Assembly (NCBI RefSeq): GCF_029854215.1
Contig: NZ_CP122961.1
Location: 3,534,001-3,598,000, forward strand
Direction: 5' to 3'
Length of the DNA: 64,000 nt
From: Halomonas alkaliantarctica
GTDB lineage: Bacteria; Pseudomonadota; Gammaproteobacteria; Pseudomonadales; Halomonadaceae
How positions within the stretch are numbered: the first letter of the stretch is position 1; each line of letters begins with the position of its first letter. Below, in pieces: positions 1 to 10,257 of the stretch. A program made the translations under genes and the position numbers. Under the pieces are notes generated by a model. The model saw only the letters and a list, made by a program, of their open reading frames with translations, ran no database searches and was not told the DNA's origin.

Positions 1-717
1 TCCCTGCAGCAACACAGCCAGGTTGGTTTCTGCCGCCCTCACCACTTGGCGGCGTAGTGTTTGCATGGCGGTTGACTGCCCCAACAGGTCTTCCGACAAC
101 TGGTCGGCCAACGCTTGTCGGCGCGCCCCGTCGTTAAGCTTGACTAACGAATCACGCAGTGCCCGCGAACGGTGGCGCTCACCCTGCTCGCGAGAGAGTC
201 GCGCCCATAGCTGGCATAACAATTCTTCAAACGCCGCCATACCTGGATCATCGTCTAGGGCGCTAAAGGTACTGCCCTCGCCCACCATTAACAGCGCCCC
301 CAGCCACTCTTGCTCACCATCTTTGGCGCGAAGTGGTCTTACTTGCAGGCGTTTTTTGGCTCCCAGGTGAACGACCTGAGCTTGAAAGCCGGCATGATCC
401 AAACGCGTACGCGCATCACCAACGCTTAATGTGAGCGCTTTACCACTGCGTATCACGTGGGCGTAAGGGTGGCTAAAATCGCTGCAATCAAACTGCACCT
501 CATCACCGTCGCGCCCAAGCCAACGTCCACTGCCCTCTACATAGAGACACTCAGCGCAATCCAGCCCTACTACCTCGCGCAGCACTTGAGCTGCGCGTTT
601 GCGCAATGCTTCTGCGCTAACGCTCTCCACCAGTGTTACCGCAATAGGCATGGCGGCTAGCGGTGAAGATGAGCTCTCTCGAGTAGCAGCGAAGGTATCA
701 ATGGCTTGAAGCGTCAT
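1..717 (-). CDS. vasH: VasH-type sigma-54-dependent T6SS transcriptional activator (N-terminal part, cut by window edge)
   Basis: An open frame runs from an ATG (complement of 715-717) off the left edge, giving 239 visible residues. It begins 4 bp after the clpV stop, so it is in the same operon. The visible part is a GAF-like sensory region. It ends in a segment of the type LLGQSTAMQTLRRQ followed by AETNLAVLLQG, the conserved entry to the AAA+ domain of bacterial enhancer-binding proteins; the Walker A motif lies just outside. In V. cholerae the gene after clpV is VasH, which activates sigma-54-dependent hcp transcription. The sigma-54-type promoter before hcp at 13334 agrees with that role. 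The C-terminal helix-turn-helix cannot be seen. Assignment as a sigma-54 activator is strong; the name VasH rests on context. Confidence 0.8.
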   Translation of the reverse strand, partial: MTLQAIDTFAATRESSSSPLAAMPIAVTLVESVSAEALRKRAAQVLREVVGLDCAECLYVEGSGRWLGRDGDEVQFDCSDFSHPYAHVIRSGKALTLSVGDARTRLDHAGFQAQVVHLGAKKRLQVRPLRAKDGEQEWLGALLMVGEGSTFSALDDDPGMAAFEELLCQLWARLSREQGERHRSRALRDSLVKLNDGARRQALADQLSEDLLGQSTAMQTLRRQVVRAAETNLAVLLQG

Positions 718-721
718 GGTG

Positions 722-3343
722 TCACGCGACCTCCGCAGTAAAGGTGCCGTGTTCAGCGTCCACACCCAACGCTACCCGGCTCACTTGCTCGCGTCGTGCC
801 ATACGCTCTAGCAGTGCACGGGAAAGCGGTGGCAGCAGTTCACCATCAATCACCGACTCCAGCATCCGCGCGCCGTTTTCGCTGCGCGTTGCGCGTTTGC
901 AGATCGCCTCGGCTAGGCTTTCATCAAGCACCACCTCGGCATGGCGATGGCGCTCGCGGATGCGAGCAGCCAAGGTATCCAGCTTGGCTTTGACGATGTC
1001 GCGCAGAGTATCGACGTCCAGCGGCAAGTAAGGCACCACTTCCATACGCGCTAATAGTGCCGGCTTGAAGAACCCAGCCAGCACCGGATAGAGCGCGGCA
1101 TCCAGCGCTACTGGGTCATCGCCATAGCTAACGATGGCTTCGTAGCCCAGGTTGGAGGTCAGGAAGAACAGCACATTTTTACAATCGATAACGCGCCCTT
1201 CCCCGTCCGCCAATTCGCCTTTATCGAACGCTTGGTAGAAGAGGTTAAGCACATCTGGATGGGCTTTTTCGACTTCGTCCAGCAGCACCACCGAATAAGG
1301 ACGCTGACGGATCGCTTCGGTGAGTAGCCCGCCCTCGCCAAACCCGACATACCCCGGCGGCGAACCAATCAGACGTGAAACGGTATGCTTTTCCTGGTAT
1401 TCCGACATGTTGATCGTGGTAAGAAACTGACGGCCGCCATATAGCTGGTCGGCAATTTGCACCACGGTTTCGGTTTTACCAACGCCACTGGGGCCTACTA
1501 GCAGGAACGCGCCCAAGGGCCGTCCCGGGCGGCGCAGGTCCGCACGCGCGGTTAGCAAGTGGCGGTGAATACGTTCAATCGCACTGCTTTGTCCCTGAAT
1601 TAATGCCTCCAGATGCGTCGGCAGTTCGGTGAGCCGCGTTAGCTCATCGCTGGTCATGCGCTCGACCGGTACACCGGTCCAGTCGCCAATCACCTGGGCG
1701 ATCTGGGCTTCTTCTACGCTGGGATTGACCAGTGCAAACGTTTCTTGAAGCTGGGCCAACTGCTGCTCCCGTTCGGCGAGTTCTTGATGAACGCCTTCGG
1801 GAAGTTGATCAACGGCATCGCCATCGGTGGCCTCTAGCAACTGGCGATGTAGCGCCACAATGGCATCCACACACTCGCGCTGCGCTTGCCAGGCGGCTTC
1901 CAGGCTTGCCAACTCCTCTTCCAGCTTGGCTAAGCGTTCGGATAAGTCGTGGTGGCGCTCGCTATCGGGTTCGCGCCCCAGCAGACGTTCACGCTCGACC
2001 TGATCGCGCTCACGTAGCGCAGCGATATGCTCACTCTGCAAGTGGCTTAGCTTGCGGGGCGGGGTATCCAGAGCCTGCGCCAGCCGAGTACAGGCGGTAT
2101 CCAGCACGTCAATGGCTTTGTCAGGCAGTTGCCGACCGGCCAGGTAACGGGCCGAAAGCGCAGCGGCAGCACGCAGACCGCTATCGCCAATCAATACACC
2201 ATGTGCGCGCTCATACACATCCCGCAAACCGCGCAGGATGACCAGCGCCTGTTCGACACTTGGCTCGGAAATCGCAATCGGCTGAAAGCGCCGCGATAAA
2301 GCTGGGTCTTTTTCAAAGTACTTTTTGTACTCACGCCAAGTAGTGGCGGCGATGGTACGCAGCTCGCCCCGCGCCAGGGCAGGTTTGAGCAAGTTGGCCG
2401 CGTCACCACCGCCTTCCTGATTGCCAGCACCAATTAGCGTATGCGCTTCATCAATAAACAGTAGCGTGGGACGCGGGGCGTTTTTGACTTCGTCGATCAC
2501 CGCTTTCAGGCGCTTTTCAAACTCACCTTTCACCGCGGCGCCGGCTTGCAGTGCACCTAGATCAAGGGTCAGCAGCTCAACATCTGCCAGCGCGGCGGGC
2601 ACTTGCCCTGCCACAATGCGGGCTGCCAAGCCTTCTACCACGGCACTTTTTCCCACCCCGGCATCGCCAATCACAATGGGGTTGTTCTTTCGCCGACGTC
2701 CCAGGATATCGAGCATTTGGTCGATTTCCGGGTCACGCCCCAGAACGGGGTCAAGCTCACCTTGACGTGCTTGTTCGGTCAGCGAGGTCGCAAAGCGAGC
2801 CAGCGCACTATCATCACCCGCACGGTGGGCAGGCTGGCCTTGGCGCGTGTCAGCACTCTGCTGAGGCGCTTCGGCTGAATCGGCTGTTAAGCTCTTAAAG
2901 TGGCGACGTAAATTTTCACGATTAATGTCCGCTAATAGACGAGCGGAGCCTGCCCCAAGGTAACGGTCAGCGTTATGAAGCAAAGCGGTTAACACCGCCC
3001 CACTGCGCAGTTCGCTATGCTGATACTCAGTGGTGGCCAGCAGCCAGGCATCTTGTAGCAACTCCACCAACAGAGGTGAAAAGCTGGGGGTCGTTACGTC
3101 TAAATCCCTCGGTGGACGCGTCTCTTCTGCGAGTTGAGCACGCAGCTGTGCAACATCAATATCGAATTTTTCACATAAACAGCGCACATCGCACAGTGGC
3201 TGATCAAGCAACGCTTGTAATAGATGAGCGGCAGTGACTTCGGGCGCCTGCTGCTGCGCGCACAGCACGGCGGCTTGTTCGAGTCCTTGGCGAGCGATCA
3301 CATTTAAACGGCTAATAAGCGCTGGAAGCTCTACCCTGAGCAT
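722..3343 (-). CDS. clpV: T6SS AAA+ ATPase ClpV (TssH)
   Basis: A ClpB-type disaggregase of 873 residues that recycles the contracted T6SS sheath (TssB/TssC) in the cytoplasm. An N-terminal Clp_N-like domain covers about residues 1-150. AAA+ domain 1 has Walker A GDAGVGKS near 226 and Walker B LLFIDEAH near 294. A coiled-coil middle region rich in Leu, Glu and Gln lies at about 430-540. AAA+ domain 2 has Walker A GPSGVGKT near 616 and Walker [12 protein letters not shown] near 685. Full length for the ClpV family. It sits between tssL and the vasH-like regulator, which distinguishes it from housekeeping ClpB. Confidence 0.95.
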   Translation of the reverse strand: MLRVELPALISRLNVIARQGLEQAAVLCAQQQAPEVTAAHLLQALLDQPLCDVRCLCEKFDIDVAQLRAQLAEETRPPRDLDVTTPSFSPLLVELLQDAWLLATTEYQHSELRSGAVLTALLHNADRYLGAGSARLLADINRENLRRHFKSLTADSAEAPQQSADTRQGQPAHRAGDDSALARFATSLTEQARQGELDPVLGRDPEIDQMLDILGRRRKNNPIVIGDAGVGKSAVVEGLAARIVAGQVPAALADVELLTLDLGALQAGAAVKGEFEKRLKAVIDEVKNAPRPTLLFIDEAHTLIGAGNQEGGGDAANLLKPALARGELRTIAATTWREYKKYFEKDPALSRRFQPIAISEPSVEQALVILRGLRDVYERAHGVLIGDSGLRAAAALSARYLAGRQLPDKAIDVLDTACTRLAQALDTPPRKLSHLQSEHIAALRERDQVERERLLGREPDSERHHDLSERLAKLEEELASLEAAWQAQRECVDAIVALHRQLLEATDGDAVDQLPEGVHQELAEREQQLAQLQETFALVNPSVEEAQIAQVIGDWTGVPVERMTSDELTRLTELPTHLEALIQGQSSAIERIHRHLLTARADLRRPGRPLGAFLLVGPSGVGKTETVVQIADQLYGGRQFLTTINMSEYQEKHTVSRLIGSPPGYVGFGEGGLLTEAIRQRPYSVVLLDEVEKAHPDVLNLFYQAFDKGELADGEGRVIDCKNVLFFLTSNLGYEAIVSYGDDPVALDAALYPVLAGFFKPALLARMEVVPYLPLDVDTLRDIVKAKLDTLAARIRERHRHAEVVLDESLAEAICKRATRSENGARMLESVIDGELLPPLSRALLERMARREQVSRVALGVDAEHGTFTAEVA

Positions 3344-3351
3344 GGGTTCTC

Positions 3352-4194
3352 CTAACGGTAAATTTGGTTAAGAAGCGAGGTAATCTGTTCGGCTTGTTGG
3401 TCAAGCGACCAAGACAGGCCCAAATACACCGCCACCATGGCTATCCCAAACAGGGTAAAGATGCCCCATACAGGAAACCCGCTGCGCAGGTTTTGTTGGC
3501 CTTTCACTACATTGCGCAACGGCTGTGTCAGCGCTTCCTCAGGTGGCTGATCAAGCGTGGCCAATTGGTCACCCAGGGCACGCACAATTTGCTCGTACTC
3601 ATCGCGTCCGTGAGACATCACGCGATAACGGCCTTCAAAGCCGAGACACAGGCACAAATAAATAAACGCCAACATATCGCGGTAACGCTGAGGCTCTTGC
3701 TGTAGGCGCGAGAGAATAGAAAATACTTTTTCGCCGCCCCAGGTTTCATTATGAAAACGTGTTAACAGCGAGTGCTCAGCCCATTTGCTTTGCCGGCCCC
3801 AGGGCATACCCATGACTGCTTCGTCAATGAAGGAGCAGAGCACGTAACGGTAAGCGAGCAGCGTGGCACGGTCATAGCCTTGCTCAGTCAGCTCAATTTC
3901 AATGGCGGCAATTTCATCTACCACTTGGCGGTAGAGGCGCTCCACATCGCCCGCACTGTCGAGCTGGCGAACGCGCACCACCATGCCAAGTAGGCTGCTG
4001 GCGGCATCCACTAGAGGGTTTAGATTATGGCCGCGCAGACGAAACCAGTAGTCCTCATCGGCATCAAGCTGCTCTGCGTGGCTATGTATCAGATGCTCCA
4101 AGCCACGCTCATTAATCAGATCTTCATGGCGCACTTTGTCGTGATCGCCACGCGGTCGTACAAAGCGTTGATCATCGGTTGCGAGATGTTGCAT
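3352..4194 (-). CDS. tssL: T6SS inner-membrane protein TssL (DotU/IcmH family)
   Basis: A 280-residue DotU-family protein of the T6SS membrane complex, where it partners TssM and TssJ. A cytoplasmic helical domain spans about residues 50-215 and includes the family-typical stretches FIDEAVMG and FHNETWGGEKVF. A single transmembrane segment lies close to the C-terminus (about 238-262), giving tail-anchored topology. No C-terminal OmpA-like peptidoglycan-binding domain is fused, so this is the short form. It is 3 bp from tssK and 8 bp from clpV, within the operon. Confidence 0.93.
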   Translation of the reverse strand: MQHLATDDQRFVRPRGDHDKVRHEDLINERGLEHLIHSHAEQLDADEDYWFRLRGHNLNPLVDAASSLLGMVVRVRQLDSAGDVERLYRQVVDEIAAIEIELTEQGYDRATLLAYRYVLCSFIDEAVMGMPWGRQSKWAEHSLLTRFHNETWGGEKVFSILSRLQQEPQRYRDMLAFIYLCLCLGFEGRYRVMSHGRDEYEQIVRALGDQLATLDQPPEEALTQPLRNVVKGQQNLRSGFPVWGIFTLFGIAMVAVYLGLSWSLDQQAEQITSLLNQIYR

Positions 4195-4197
4195 GGC

Positions 4198-5532
4198 TTA
4201 ACTCCTGATGGCCCAGAACTGCATTTCCAGTCCTGGAAATTCACCGGCGACGTGGAAGGCAAATCCGCTGGCCCCGTTGAGCATTCCCCACGCTTCACTC
4301 TGGCGATCCAGTTGGAAGTAGGTATAGCCAGCGTGATAGGGCAGCTCGCGGGGCGCGACCGGTAACGGTTCAAGTGGTACACCGGGTAGCTGTAGGCTGA
4401 TGAGGTCACGAATACGCTCGACGCTGGCCACTTTGGTTTGTTGCAAGAACAGCTTGCGCAAGCGCTCGTTGGGCATGTCAGCCCGAACCGCCAAAATGAA
4501 CTCTGCCGACTCAATGAGGCTAACGTCCGACAACGGCGCCACCAGCAAGCCAAAGCGGCGGGTCTGAATTTGAATGGCGACAGCGCGTGGCTCAAGCACG
4601 GTGGAAAGCGCCTGGCGTAGCATCTTCATCAGCGGCCGAAACGCGCGTTCAGGGTGGTCATGATCATAGGCCGGACACTCCGGCGGTAACCGCGACTCAT
4701 CGGTAAAGGTCACCAGCTCACAGGCCACTTCGTGCATGGTGTCGTAAAGTCGCTCTGGGTGGAGCTGACCAAGCCGGGCCAGGTGTTGAAAACGCGGCTG
4801 AGCACGGTTCAGCAATTGCAGCAGCATAAAGTCAGAGACGTCGGCGACCCCTGCTTGATGCGGTGTAGAAAGTCGCTGGGCAATATTGCGCGCTCGCTCT
4901 CGCATTAAACCGGCCATCTCCCCCACAAAGCGCTGCAAACCAGGCGCTGCCTGGACGTTAAGTAGAGTGGGCAGAAATTGCTCATCGAGGACTAAGCTGC
5001 CATCCGGGCGACGCTCGATAATGCGCGCTACCGATAGGCAGGCGTAACCACTGCGATCATCGCTTTCGAGTAGCAAGCGTGGAGAAACGCGCGCCACCTC
5101 GAGCTCTGCTGTAGAACCATCGCGGGAATGCAGGTCACGTACGCTGCGTGACGAGAGGCGATAGCGTGCCGGTAGCTCATCTCCCGGCCAGCGCACTTCG
5201 CCGACACCATCGGTTGCCAATGGCAGCCCCAGGTAGACCACCTGATTGGTAATACTGGCATCGCTAATTTCTAACGGGCTAGGCTCGATATCATCGTCCG
5301 GCAGCTGAAAAGCGACGCCATCGGGCATAACCCCGCTGGCACGGCTAATGGCAATACGCCCGAAGCTGAGGAACTCACTGTTCAACTCCAGCGTATGAAA
5401 GCCATATAGATAGTGACTAATAGCTTTTAGACGAGCATCTATCAGCCCTTCTAAACTGCGCTGCTGTTGCTGGAAATGCTGGGGCTTAATGAATAGCCCC
5501 TCGCTCCATACCACACGATTTCGGCTAGCCAT
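4198..5532 (-). CDS. tssK: T6SS baseplate subunit TssK
   Basis: A 444-residue TssK/VasE protein that links the T6SS baseplate (TssFGE) to the membrane complex. The N-terminus reads VVWSEGLFIKPQHFQQQQR, the hallmark of the family. The C-terminal part contains the usual LPGVPLEPLPVAPRELPYH stretch, followed by FQLDR. Length is normal. The start codon overlaps the tssJ stop by one base, indicating translational coupling. Confidence 0.95.
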   Translation of the reverse strand: MASRNRVVWSEGLFIKPQHFQQQQRSLEGLIDARLKAISHYLYGFHTLELNSEFLSFGRIAISRASGVMPDGVAFQLPDDDIEPSPLEISDASITNQVVYLGLPLATDGVGEVRWPGDELPARYRLSSRSVRDLHSRDGSTAELEVARVSPRLLLESDDRSGYACLSVARIIERRPDGSLVLDEQFLPTLLNVQAAPGLQRFVGEMAGLMRERARNIAQRLSTPHQAGVADVSDFMLLQLLNRAQPRFQHLARLGQLHPERLYDTMHEVACELVTFTDESRLPPECPAYDHDHPERAFRPLMKMLRQALSTVLEPRAVAIQIQTRRFGLLVAPLSDVSLIESAEFILAVRADMPNERLRKLFLQQTKVASVERIRDLISLQLPGVPLEPLPVAPRELPYHAGYTYFQLDRQSEAWGMLNGASGFAFHVAGEFPGLEMQFWAIRS

Positions 5533-6086
5533 TACTCCTCCTTCCTTAGTTCTACTTCGCTATCCCGGAGATGAACCAGCAAGTGGTAATGCTCGCCACG
5601 GCTTTTGACCTTAACGACCTTCTTCCACTCGGCTTCGTTGGGGGTGGCGTAGAAAGCAATTATCCCGATGTAGCGCGTTTCTTCATCGACGTCGAAAGGT
5701 TCATAAAACTTCCACTGCCCCGGTAGCAGAGTAAAGTCATCGTGGGTGAGGTAATTGGTACCTAATGCCTCCTCCAAATCACGACTTAGTTGACCTAAGT
5801 CGGCGGCCATCAACATGGAGTCATCTTTTAACTGCAGCACCTGAAAGCGCAGCGGCGTTCCTTCGCCTTCCAGGTTGGGATTGACGTTTGGCTCAGCAAT
5901 CATGCTGAGATCCACCGTTGTAGGTCGGTCTTCGGGATAACCGACAGGAATCGATGGATCGCGCATTACCTGCCACGCTTTGCCTGTGGCTTCACGCGTT
6001 GAGGCACAGCCTGTTAACAGCAAAATGATGCAAAGTAACCAGACAAGTCGTGCCACATTCTGCAAGCTCATGCTCTGCGCGTTCAT
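5532..6086 (-). CDS. tssJ: T6SS outer-membrane lipoprotein TssJ
   Basis: A 184-residue lipoprotein. The N-terminus has a hydrophobic signal and the lipobox LLTGC, with the lipidated cysteine at about residue 27. TssJ (VasD/SciN) anchors the TssLM complex to the inner face of the outer membrane. The mature part has the expected small beta-sandwich pattern, including GIIAFY and the family's W-K-x-V pattern. It overlaps tagH by 4 bp (ATGA type) and is followed directly by tssK. Confidence 0.92.
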   Translation of the reverse strand: MNAQSMSLQNVARLVWLLCIILLLTGCASTREATGKAWQVMRDPSIPVGYPEDRPTTVDLSMIAEPNVNPNLEGEGTPLRFQVLQLKDDSMLMAADLGQLSRDLEEALGTNYLTHDDFTLLPGQWKFYEPFDVDEETRYIGIIAFYATPNEAEWKKVVKVKSRGEHYHLLVHLRDSEVELRKEE

Positions 6087-7486
6087 GCCTCCTCCCGCTG
6101 CTGGCGACGCACCGATTGGTCATAGGCTTGCTCAAAAACTTCCCAAAACAGTTTTTGAAAGCCTTGCTGGCGACCTGAGTTAAGCTCGCGGTAGTAGTGG
6201 TGGTACATCTCCCACGCCCAGCCCCCTTCGTCTTCAATGCGATTACCAGCACCACGGTAAGCATGAAAACGCTTGAGCAGAGCGTCAGGTGAGAACGCAT
6301 CGAGTATGGCACCCAGGGCGTGACCAATGGCTTCTTCTACAGCGGCTTGATGCTGGCCCTGGTGACGTAAGCACTCTGCTACCGCCTCTGGTGCTGATAG
6401 GTGTACGGGGCTACGCTGGGCAGAAAATAGGGTTTCAGCCGTCTCCTCATAGGATTGACCAAGACGCAGGGGATTATCTTCAATTGGCTGTAAGCGACGG
6501 TCCCGAAGCGGGTACTTACTATCGTTTTGGGACTGCTGCAGTAGACGCAGACCATCAATAGTAGCGCGAAGCGTTTGCCCCGCTTCTTCTAAGAACGCTT
6601 GCTGCTCTTCGCTATCACGAAAAGGTAGATCCAGCCCTAAGCCTCTTAACAAAGGATCTGCGCCAATATGGCCAAGCGAAGGCGATGCCGGTTTTTGCCA
6701 GCGATCTTCCAATTGCTCCCCAACAGAGCGCTCCAAGTCGTTTATCTGCCGCTCATCCATGCCACTACTCCTCTGCGTTGTTGTGCCATTAGGTGTTCTG
6801 ATACCGGGAAGGCTTAATGCTTCATCATGGCGCTCTTGGTACTGCCACTGCTGCCCACTTTGATGCGCAGCGTTTTGATGTATGTAGTCGCGATTCGAGA
6901 GCCCCATCGCTTCTATCGGTTCCATGGCCTCCGCAGACCGTTCATCGTGATCTAATGCAACCATCGGGTCATGCTGAATAGAGCCGGGCATTGCACCGCC
7001 CAAGGCCTCCATGGGATCGCCTTTTTCTTCTGAATGATCAAAGACCTCCCCTTTCCCAACTGACCAAACAGAGCCGTGGGTGGTTACTTCGTCATGCTCT
7101 TCGTCAATGAGAGTGGCAAGCGAATTCACGCCTGGCTGCCACGCATGGCGATCCCCGAGATGTACCTTCAGGTGATACTCACCAATCAACAGCTCATCGC
7201 CATCGCGTAAAGCGACCTTTCGTTGGCGCCCAATCGGCATCGTGGTGCGATTGATGTAGGTATGGCCACTAAGATCTACTAAGCAGAACTTGCCATCGAT
7301 CTTGGTGATTTCAGCATGACTGGGTCTGATGCGGCCGCCATGATCTTGCAGTAGCCAGTCATCGTGGAGACTGCTGCCTAGCGTCCCCCCCTCTTCGTAG
7401 AAGACGAAGCTGCTGGTTGATCGCCCTTCAAGCAGCTCACTGTTGGTAACGACCAACGTAATGGCGTCTAGTTGATTGGGTTGCAT
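6083..7486 (-). CDS. tagH: T6SS FHA-domain protein TagH
   Basis: A 467-residue protein. An N-terminal forkhead-associated domain lies at about residues 20-110, with the typical RPSHAEI and SGHTYINR motifs that form the phosphothreonine-binding surface. A long low-complexity acidic linker (about 120-270) follows, then a conserved helical T6SS-FHA C-terminal domain containing DALLKRF and WEMYHHYY. In Pseudomonas aeruginosa the homologue (Fha1) transmits PpkA/PppA phospho-signalling to the T6SS. No kinase or phosphatase gene is visible here, as in V. cholerae. The position between tssG and tssJ matches the V. cholerae order. Confidence 0.88.
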   Translation of the reverse strand: MQPNQLDAITLVVTNSELLEGRSTSSFVFYEEGGTLGSSLHDDWLLQDHGGRIRPSHAEITKIDGKFCLVDLSGHTYINRTTMPIGRQRKVALRDGDELLIGEYHLKVHLGDRHAWQPGVNSLATLIDEEHDEVTTHGSVWSVGKGEVFDHSEEKGDPMEALGGAMPGSIQHDPMVALDHDERSAEAMEPIEAMGLSNRDYIHQNAAHQSGQQWQYQERHDEALSLPGIRTPNGTTTQRSSGMDERQINDLERSVGEQLEDRWQKPASPSLGHIGADPLLRGLGLDLPFRDSEEQQAFLEEAGQTLRATIDGLRLLQQSQNDSKYPLRDRRLQPIEDNPLRLGQSYEETAETLFSAQRSPVHLSAPEAVAECLRHQGQHQAAVEEAIGHALGAILDAFSPDALLKRFHAYRGAGNRIEDEGGWAWEMYHHYYRELNSGRQQGFQKLFWEVFEQAYDQSVRRQQREEA

Positions 7487-7489
7487 GGG

Positions 7490-8512
7490 TTAACTCGTCA
7501 TCTGAATACGTACGCGACGGCGCGTGGAACGGTCGTCACTCTCGGGATCTACGAAGGTGGTCCAGCCAAGCTGGCACGACCCGGCATCACCCAAACACAT
7601 GGGCTTTACTTCGCTCTCTAACAATTCAAGCTCAAGGTCGTAGGCCAAAGGCTCACGCAACACAAAACTCACCAACGTTTTGAGGGGGCTATGCTCTTCA
7701 CCATCAGGTAGAAAATCTCTAAAACGGGCCAGACTTAAACCGCGCAGACACAGCGCAAACTTGCCATTCACATCCGCAACACGTTCGCCTGCGACCATGT
7801 CACTGCCAAGCGTCATCCCTGAAGTGCCCATACAACTGCGCTGGTCCAGAGGGATCTCCACCCACCGCTGCACCCACTCCTCTATTTCTACCCTGGCTAA
7901 GTCGAAACAGTGCCCAACAATGCCGCTGACCACATCAGGTGAACGCGAACGCCCAGCCAATAAGCCCGCATAAGCGAGCATTTTGCTCCAGTTGATTGGC
8001 GTTTCACCGCGCAAATCACTGTCAGCAAGCCCTACCAGCGCAAAGATAGCGGCAGAAAAACCATCCTTCGCATCGTTTTGATAGCGAACGTAATGGCGGT
8101 ATTTGCGCCAGCTTCGGTGCAGCAGCGTTATTAACCGATGGTTAAAGAAGTCCAGGAAATCCCCAGCCGCCCCCTCCCGGTGAGCCGCGTTGTGCGCCAG
8201 GGTTTCCAAGTAGTAACCTGGCAGTGGCGACTGCGCACCTTGTAACCCCAGGAAACTGACTTCCATCGCATACTGACCGGCTTGGCTAGCGCTAAGAGCA
8301 AGCACATCGCTACCTGGAAAACCCAGTGAAGCCGACGCAGTGAAGCGCACGCGCTCAAATGAGGGCACGCTACCGCCATGCCGCTGCTCTAAATCATCGC
8401 CGTGATGACGGTGCAGAAGCTCTACTAGTTGATAAAACTCGTAACGTCGCGCTCCCCGAATAACCGGCGCCAGCGCTACATCAGGGGCTGCTGCCCCTCC
8501 TGTAAGGTCCAT
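7490..8512 (-). CDS. tssG: T6SS baseplate subunit TssG
   Basis: A 340-residue TssG/VasB protein of the T6SS baseplate wedge. It shows the family features YEFYQLVELLHRH near the N-terminus, LGLQGAQSPLPGYY in the first third and FFNHRLITLLHRSWRKYR mid-protein. The ATG at 8512 lies inside the 3' end of tssF, a 37-bp overlap in another frame. No better start downstream retains the conserved N-terminus. The overlap suggests coupling of TssF and TssG synthesis, which form a TssF2G heterotrimer. Confidence 0.93.
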   Translation of the reverse strand: MDLTGGAAAPDVALAPVIRGARRYEFYQLVELLHRHHGDDLEQRHGGSVPSFERVRFTASASLGFPGSDVLALSASQAGQYAMEVSFLGLQGAQSPLPGYYLETLAHNAAHREGAAGDFLDFFNHRLITLLHRSWRKYRHYVRYQNDAKDGFSAAIFALVGLADSDLRGETPINWSKMLAYAGLLAGRSRSPDVVSGIVGHCFDLARVEIEEWVQRWVEIPLDQRSCMGTSGMTLGSDMVAGERVADVNGKFALCLRGLSLARFRDFLPDGEEHSPLKTLVSFVLREPLAYDLELELLESEVKPMCLGDAGSCQLGWTTFVDPESDDRSTRRRVRIQMTS

Positions 8513-10239
8513 TGATAGCGCTCTTGGTTATGGCGGTTAATGACATGCAACTCGTGAAATGAGTTGATGCTTGCGTACAACGAAAAGAAGCGCGCCAACA
8601 CACTGCCGAACAAATAGAGGCTGCCCTCATCGCCAAAGGCCTCTTGATCTAACGTCATCACTGAACGCAGCCCACGCACAGGCAGCCCCTTGCGCAGGCG
8701 ATCAACGGACTGGGTATCGATATCAAGAATGCCGGCCAGCCTTTTTTGCGCGACCCTTTCTGCTTGCCTGTCTACCAGGGCCCTAAAGTCGTAGGCACGT
8801 AGTACCGAGCAAAGCGCATCGCGCTCTAGCAAGGAGAGGTAGTTGAGCGACAAATTTGAGATTAATATCCACAGCAACCCATCATCGAGCGCAGGGCGGA
8901 GCACGGGCGTTGGCCGGGTGATATTGCGAAACGTGGCGTAAGCAGGACTCTCTTCCGTCGCCACGCACAGATCGCCGATAGTCAGTTGCTCGGGCAGTTC
9001 ACGATTGCTGCACGTTAACTGCAGGGAAATCGTCTCACGGCGGCCAAGGGACGCACGTTCATCTCCGCGTACAAAGGCGATGTCGTGGTCAAAGCCATCA
9101 CTACGCAGACTGTCACGTACTCGCACACGGTAATACAGTGCTTCACGCCCTCGATCACGCTCAATTTGATGCTGAAAACTTTCAAACGGTACATAGCTGC
9201 GCGGCTTGTCTTGCCACCCCGTGCGCTCACCTTCTAGCGTGCCTAGCACGTCATCAACACTAAAAACCTCATAGTGAGAGGGTGCCCGACTGTTGGGCCG
9301 TATACGGTACTCACTGCGCTCGCCACTTAGATCAATGGGTTCAGCGTCGTGCTCGAAAAGGTTAATCGCCGGCGTGCAGTAAAGCGCCAAATGCTCATTC
9401 CGCACCCGTGCATCGGTGGGAAGAGTACGGGCAAAAACAAAGCGCAGGGTGACATTGCTGGCCGTGTCAGCAGGCAGATATTGGGCAAGCCCTACGACAT
9501 CGAAAAAATGGAAAGCCTCTGGAAAGCAGAGGTACTCCTGCAAAATGCGATACCCTTGATGAACATTCTGCGGGTAAGGCAGCAGTGCTTGGTCACGCTC
9601 AAACCCGACGGCTTTAAGCGCATTAGCAGGTAAGCGCTGCGTCTGCCCATCAATCTCTAGCTCCAGCCGTGTCAGGTAATGGCTCATCCATAAATACAGC
9701 GTACGGGCTGTGTAGCCATCGCCGCCGAGATGCAAACGCAGCGAGTCGATGCCCATCGCATTCATCGGCTGGTCGCTGCGCACTTCCATTGCTAATTCGA
9801 CGATAGAGGACTCTCGCGTATGTCTTGCATCGACGCCTATCTGCGCCAATGGATAGAGTGCGACATCATGGCAAGTTCTAAACAAGCATGGCGTACCCTC
9901 TACGGGCTCACTGGCCAGTTGCGTTCCTCGCTCGACCCGTTGTTGCTGACTCAAGGCGTACCAGCTCGGGGTAAACTGCACCACTGTCATACTAGGTACC
10001 GGCCGCAGGTAGTTCGGCCATAGCATGCTGATTAACGAGTGAGTCAGCTCGGGAAACTCATCCTCCACTTTTTCGCGCATTCGGCCAGTTAGAAAGGCGA
10101 ACCCTTCTAACAACCGTTCTACATCAGGGTCAGTGCTGCGCTCGGATAAGAAGCGACTCAAGCCGGGGTTCGCATCGGCGAACTCCCGCCCCTGTCGCTT
10201 TAAAAAATTGAGTTCATCTCGATAATAGCGATTCAGCAT
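8476..10239 (-). CDS. tssF: T6SS baseplate subunit TssF
   Basis: A 587-residue TssF/VasA protein. The N-terminus (RYYRDELNFLKRQGREFA) followed by the D-P-D-V-E-R-L-L-E-G-F-A-F-L motif is diagnostic. TssF pairs with TssG and TssE to form the phage-wedge-like baseplate. Full length, ATG start, 18 bp after tssE. Confidence 0.95.
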   Translation of the reverse strand: MLNRYYRDELNFLKRQGREFADANPGLSRFLSERSTDPDVERLLEGFAFLTGRMREKVEDEFPELTHSLISMLWPNYLRPVPSMTVVQFTPSWYALSQQQRVERGTQLASEPVEGTPCLFRTCHDVALYPLAQIGVDARHTRESSIVELAMEVRSDQPMNAMGIDSLRLHLGGDGYTARTLYLWMSHYLTRLELEIDGQTQRLPANALKAVGFERDQALLPYPQNVHQGYRILQEYLCFPEAFHFFDVVGLAQYLPADTASNVTLRFVFARTLPTDARVRNEHLALYCTPAINLFEHDAEPIDLSGERSEYRIRPNSRAPSHYEVFSVDDVLGTLEGERTGWQDKPRSYVPFESFQHQIERDRGREALYYRVRVRDSLRSDGFDHDIAFVRGDERASLGRRETISLQLTCSNRELPEQLTIGDLCVATEESPAYATFRNITRPTPVLRPALDDGLLWILISNLSLNYLSLLERDALCSVLRAYDFRALVDRQAERVAQKRLAGILDIDTQSVDRLRKGLPVRGLRSVMTLDQEAFGDEGSLYLFGSVLARFFSLYASINSFHELHVINRHNQERYQWTLQEGQQPLM

Positions 10240-10257
10240 TCGTGCCTCTCAGGCCTA

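Noticed and set aside
23..660. Two plus-strand frames at the left edge
   Set aside because: They lie opposite the vasH-like frame, which has recognisable enhancer-binding protein sequence; the plus frames give low-complexity Arg/Ser-rich products.
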